64,000 nt of DNA from Paramesorhizobium salinisoli. GTDB taxonomy: Bacteria; Pseudomonadota; Alphaproteobacteria; Rhizobiales; Rhizobiaceae. The stretch spans positions 310,001 to 374,000 of the forward strand of contig NZ_QOZG01000003.1 of assembly GCF_003335045.1 (NCBI RefSeq), read 5' to 3'. This document shows, piece by piece, positions 62,192 to 64,000 of this stretch (position 1 is its first letter; every line of letters begins with the position of its first letter). The notes beneath the pieces were generated by a model that saw only the letters and a list, made by a program, of their open reading frames with translations, had not been told where the DNA came from and made no database searches. Both the position numbers and the translations under genes were made by a program.

Positions 62192-62496
62192 CAGGTTCCC
62201 GATCGGTTCATGCGTCGCATCTGCAGCCGAGGACTACTGCATAATTCCCCAAACCGAAATCGATTTGCGGATAAATTTTGCGACGATTTAAAAACTGCTG
62301 CGGCAGTGCATCCCCCGCCCGATAGCCTATGAGCGATGTGTCTCTGTAGAGCAGAACCTTCGCCGAATAATGACGCCTTCCGGCGGGTTAGGACGTGAAA
62401 ACGCCATGATACGGAAACACATACCACCCGCCGGCCACCTGCCGGCACCTGCTGGCCGGCGGCACGCAGATGGCGATCGATTACAGGGATAAAGCG
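62192..62496. other. Gap between mgtE and tyrosine phosphatase
   Basis: This gap of about 305 bases separates divergent genes. It includes the palindromic repeat at 62232-62277 and a GC-rich CCGGC-type stretch near 62430-62460. An ATG at 62470 is in frame with the phosphatase gene. No other ORF is convincing. Confidence 0.5.
62232..62277. repeat. Palindromic intergenic repeat
   Basis: GACTACTGCATAATTCCCCA then AACCGAAATCGATTTGCGGA; the arms CCGAAATCGATTTGCGG pair in part, and the first block is the same as at 41370 and, weaker, at 60214. It lies just upstream of mgtE on the minus strand. Confidence 0.65.
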
Positions 62497-63084
62497 ATGC
62501 GTGGCATTGTCGGCCTGCGTTTGGCGAACATGTGGAAAATGATATGCGTGATGGCAATCGGATTGACTTGCGCGCTCGGTCTTTATCTGGCCGACTTGCA
62601 ACTGAGCGGCAATTTTCACACGATTGTGGCTGGTGAAGCCTATCGTTCGGCACAGCCGACATCCGCGGAGATCGATGCTTATGCAAAACAATATGGTATC
62701 AAGACCATTATCAATCTTCGCGGCGCCAGCCCCAATGCTCCCTGGTACAAGGCCGAAACCGCAGAAGCAGCCAAGCTTGGCATCACCCATATCGACTTCA
62801 ACATGTCTGCCGGAAAACAATTGTCAAAGGCCAGGGCGGAACAGATCATTGCCGTACTCGACAAGGCGGAAAAGCCGCTCCTCATCCACTGCAAGGCCGG
62901 TGCCGACAGAAGCGGCCTGGTCTCCGCTCTATATCTCGCTGCCGTCCGGAAAACCGGAGAAGCCGCGGCTGAACGCCAGATTTCGATCCGCTACGGTCAT
63001 TTTTCCCTGCCATTCATCTCAACCTATGCAATGAACAGGACGTTTGAATCTCTGGAGCCTTCTTTGGGCTTTTCCAATTCTTGA
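62497..63084 (+). CDS. Membrane-anchored dual-specificity/tyrosine phosphatase
   Basis: This 195-residue protein has an N-terminal membrane segment (MICVMAIGLTCALGLYLADL) and a phosphatase domain with the P-loop LIHCKAGADRSGL (Cys and Arg in place) preceded by IKTIINLRGASPNAPW. It resembles bacterial dual-specificity phosphatases such as those near polysaccharide genes. ATG 62497 has AGGGA about 9 bases before; ATG 62470 is the alternative. It opens a rightward run that ends in a glycosyltransferase. Confidence 0.88.
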   Translation: MRGIVGLRLANMWKMICVMAIGLTCALGLYLADLQLSGNFHTIVAGEAYRSAQPTSAEIDAYAKQYGIKTIINLRGASPNAPWYKAETAEAAKLGITHIDFNMSAGKQLSKARAEQIIAVLDKAEKPLLIHCKAGADRSGLVSALYLAAVRKTGEAAAERQISIRYGHFSLPFISTYAMNRTFESLEPSLGFSNS

Positions 63085-63156
63085 GCTATGTAAGGCGCAA
63101 CGGCATGATGCCGTATCCCGCAGCCTTGCTCCCAGCCGCTTGAGATCACCCTTTCA

Positions 63157-63507
63157 ATGAGCCGCACCAGGAAGTTCACCATCACAGGAGTTGTTTTCGC
63201 CGCCGTTCTTCTGGCTGCCGGACTGGCGCTGCAGCAATGGACGATGGCGAAAGGTCACAAGGCCCTTTACGACCTTGCCAAGGAAGGCGGCTTCTGCAAG
63301 ACAGACCACTGCGAAGAAGGCATGACATATGCCTCCGACTATCTTGGCAATGAATTCGGTCTTTCAGCACGAATGGTACAATGGTGCATGGGCGTCGATT
63401 CCATCGCACATCAGAATCCCGCCTCCGGCAATCCGGTAAAGAAGGTGTTGACCGACGCGATGTATATTCCCTGCGGCGACCCTAGCGGCGACACAACAGA
63501 AGAATAA
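63157..63507 (+). CDS. Hypothetical membrane-anchored protein, 116 residues
   Basis: I do not recognise this family. A basic N terminus (MSRTRKFTITG) leads into one hydrophobic segment (VVFAAVLLAAGLALQQWTMA) that could be a signal anchor. The outer part has four cysteines (GFCKTDHCEEG, VQWCMGVD, YIPCGDP), suggesting two periplasmic disulfides. It starts 72 bases after the phosphatase and ends 7 bases before the VanZ-like gene, so it is likely in the same operon. Confidence 0.7.
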   Translation: MSRTRKFTITGVVFAAVLLAAGLALQQWTMAKGHKALYDLAKEGGFCKTDHCEEGMTYASDYLGNEFGLSARMVQWCMGVDSIAHQNPASGNPVKKVLTDAMYIPCGDPSGDTTEE

Positions 63508-63514
63508 TGGTTAG

Positions 63515-63868
63515 ATGAATTTCTATTTGCGTTGCGTCGCCTGGTTTGTCCTGGTCGGCATTCTGATCATCACCGTCGGCCCGATCACGCTCCGTCCGGT
63601 CACGGGCGAGCCCGTTGTCATCGAGCGTTTTCTGGCTTTCTTCATTGTCGGCGCCTTGTTTGCGCTGGCCTATCCCAAGCGTTGGCTATCGGTCCTGATG
63701 CTCGTCGTCGGGTCGGCGGCCTTGTTCGAGCTCTTGCAGCGTATCGCTCCTGGGCGACATGGCGAAGTCTCCGATTTCCTGTTCAAGGCGGCAGGCGGGC
63801 TCGCGGGTGTTATCTGCGGTTATGCAATGAGCCGTTTCCTGTACCTGGCAGACAAGCCCAGGAAGTAG
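63515..63868 (+). CDS. VanZ-like membrane protein
   Basis: This 117-residue protein has three or four membrane segments and the VanZ-like pattern ALAYPKRWLSVLMLVVGSAA, FELLQRIAPGRHGEVSDFLF followed by KAAGGLAGVICGY. VanZ proteins confer low-level teicoplanin tolerance in enterococci; in Gram-negatives the role is unknown and may concern envelope polymers. It lies 7 bases after the Cys-containing protein. Confidence 0.85.
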   Translation: MNFYLRCVAWFVLVGILIITVGPITLRPVTGEPVVIERFLAFFIVGALFALAYPKRWLSVLMLVVGSAALFELLQRIAPGRHGEVSDFLFKAAGGLAGVICGYAMSRFLYLADKPRK

Positions 63869-63895
63869 CACCAAAAATTTACTCCTGATACCAAC

Positions 63896-64000
63896 ATGCA
63901 CTCAACAGCGATAAAAGCCTTCATCATTCATCTCGATCGTGCCACGGATCGCCTTGGTCAGGTGCGAGAACTGACCAGCCAACTACCCGTCGCAACCGAG
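63896..64000 (+). CDS. Glycosyltransferase family 25 protein, N-terminal fragment
   Basis: The first 35 codons are in the window. The peptide has AFIIHLDRATDRLGQVRELT, the usual N-terminal strand and Asp-Arg-Ala pattern of family-25 (LPS beta-1,4-galactosyltransferase-type) enzymes. It may add sugars to lipopolysaccharide. It follows the VanZ-like gene by 27 bases. The catalytic part lies beyond the right edge, so the call is provisional. Confidence 0.6.
   Translation, partial: MHSTAIKAFIIHLDRATDRLGQVRELTSQLPVATE

Noticed and set aside
62192-62300. Magnesium riboswitch before mgtE
   Set aside because: The leader is short and dominated by a palindromic repeat also found near unrelated genes; no M-box-like features were recognised.

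Overview
The window reads as a contiguous, gene-dense piece of the main chromosome of an alphaproteobacterium in the Rhizobiales, most likely the Brucella/Ochrobactrum group (Brucellaceae). This rests on several features. There is a fused ispDF. The pyruvate dehydrogenase operon carries a lipoyl domain on E1-beta and an SGNH-hydrolase gene between pdhC and lpdA. lpxI replaces lpxH in the lipid A cluster. The lexA promoter has alphaproteobacterial GAAC-N7-GAAC SOS boxes. An EipB-type periplasmic protein (DUF1849) is present, as are several short palindromic intergenic repeats of a type common in this order. No rRNA, tRNA, CRISPR, prophage or insertion sequence was found.

Layout. 1-3646: start of dusB, then ispDF-cinA (isoprenoid synthesis and pyridine nucleotide salvage) converging on ratA-lipA and a small stress-type membrane protein. 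3771-9833: PDH operon read leftwards (pdhA, pdhB, pdhC, SGNH hydrolase, lpdA), with lipA downstream, so the E1/E2/E3 enzymes and the lipoate-making enzyme lie together. 9968-18218: leftward housekeeping genes (FtsB-like, eno, PRC-barrel, kdsA, VOC protein, pyrG, L,D-transpeptidase, secG, tpiA). 18386-25614: rightward ppiD-trpD-trpC-moaC-moeA, a D-amino-acid aminotransferase and lexA. 25608-28250: comEC, opposite to lexA. 28382-31288: gltX and gltA. 31357-44738: a long leftward envelope and translation block, in transcription order rpsB-tsf-pyrH-frr-uppS-cdsA-rseP-bamA-lpxD-fabZ-lpxA-lpxI-lpxB. It joins the start of translation, UMP kinase, undecaprenyl-PP and CDP-DAG synthesis, outer-membrane assembly and lipid A synthesis.

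44983-64000 is more mixed: an A/B-barrel protein in an AT-rich setting, eipB, ridA-GDPD-acyltransferase-HIT, azlCD, clpS-clpA, a DacA-type carboxypeptidase with a SPOR domain, DUF1489, L-serine dehydratase, YdcF, a DUF1624 membrane acyltransferase, a MerR regulator, mgtE, and a rightward group of a tyrosine phosphatase, an unknown Cys-containing protein, a VanZ-like protein and the start of a family-25 glycosyltransferase.

Most of the window is ordinary core genome. The points most worth checking are the missing canonical start codon of ispDF, a perfect 25-bp palindrome upstream of the PDH operon, the SGNH hydrolase inside that operon, a possible 33-residue membrane protein with its own terminator, the basic tail on ClpA, and the palindromic repeats. 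I did not find convincing evidence of an undescribed multi-gene system.
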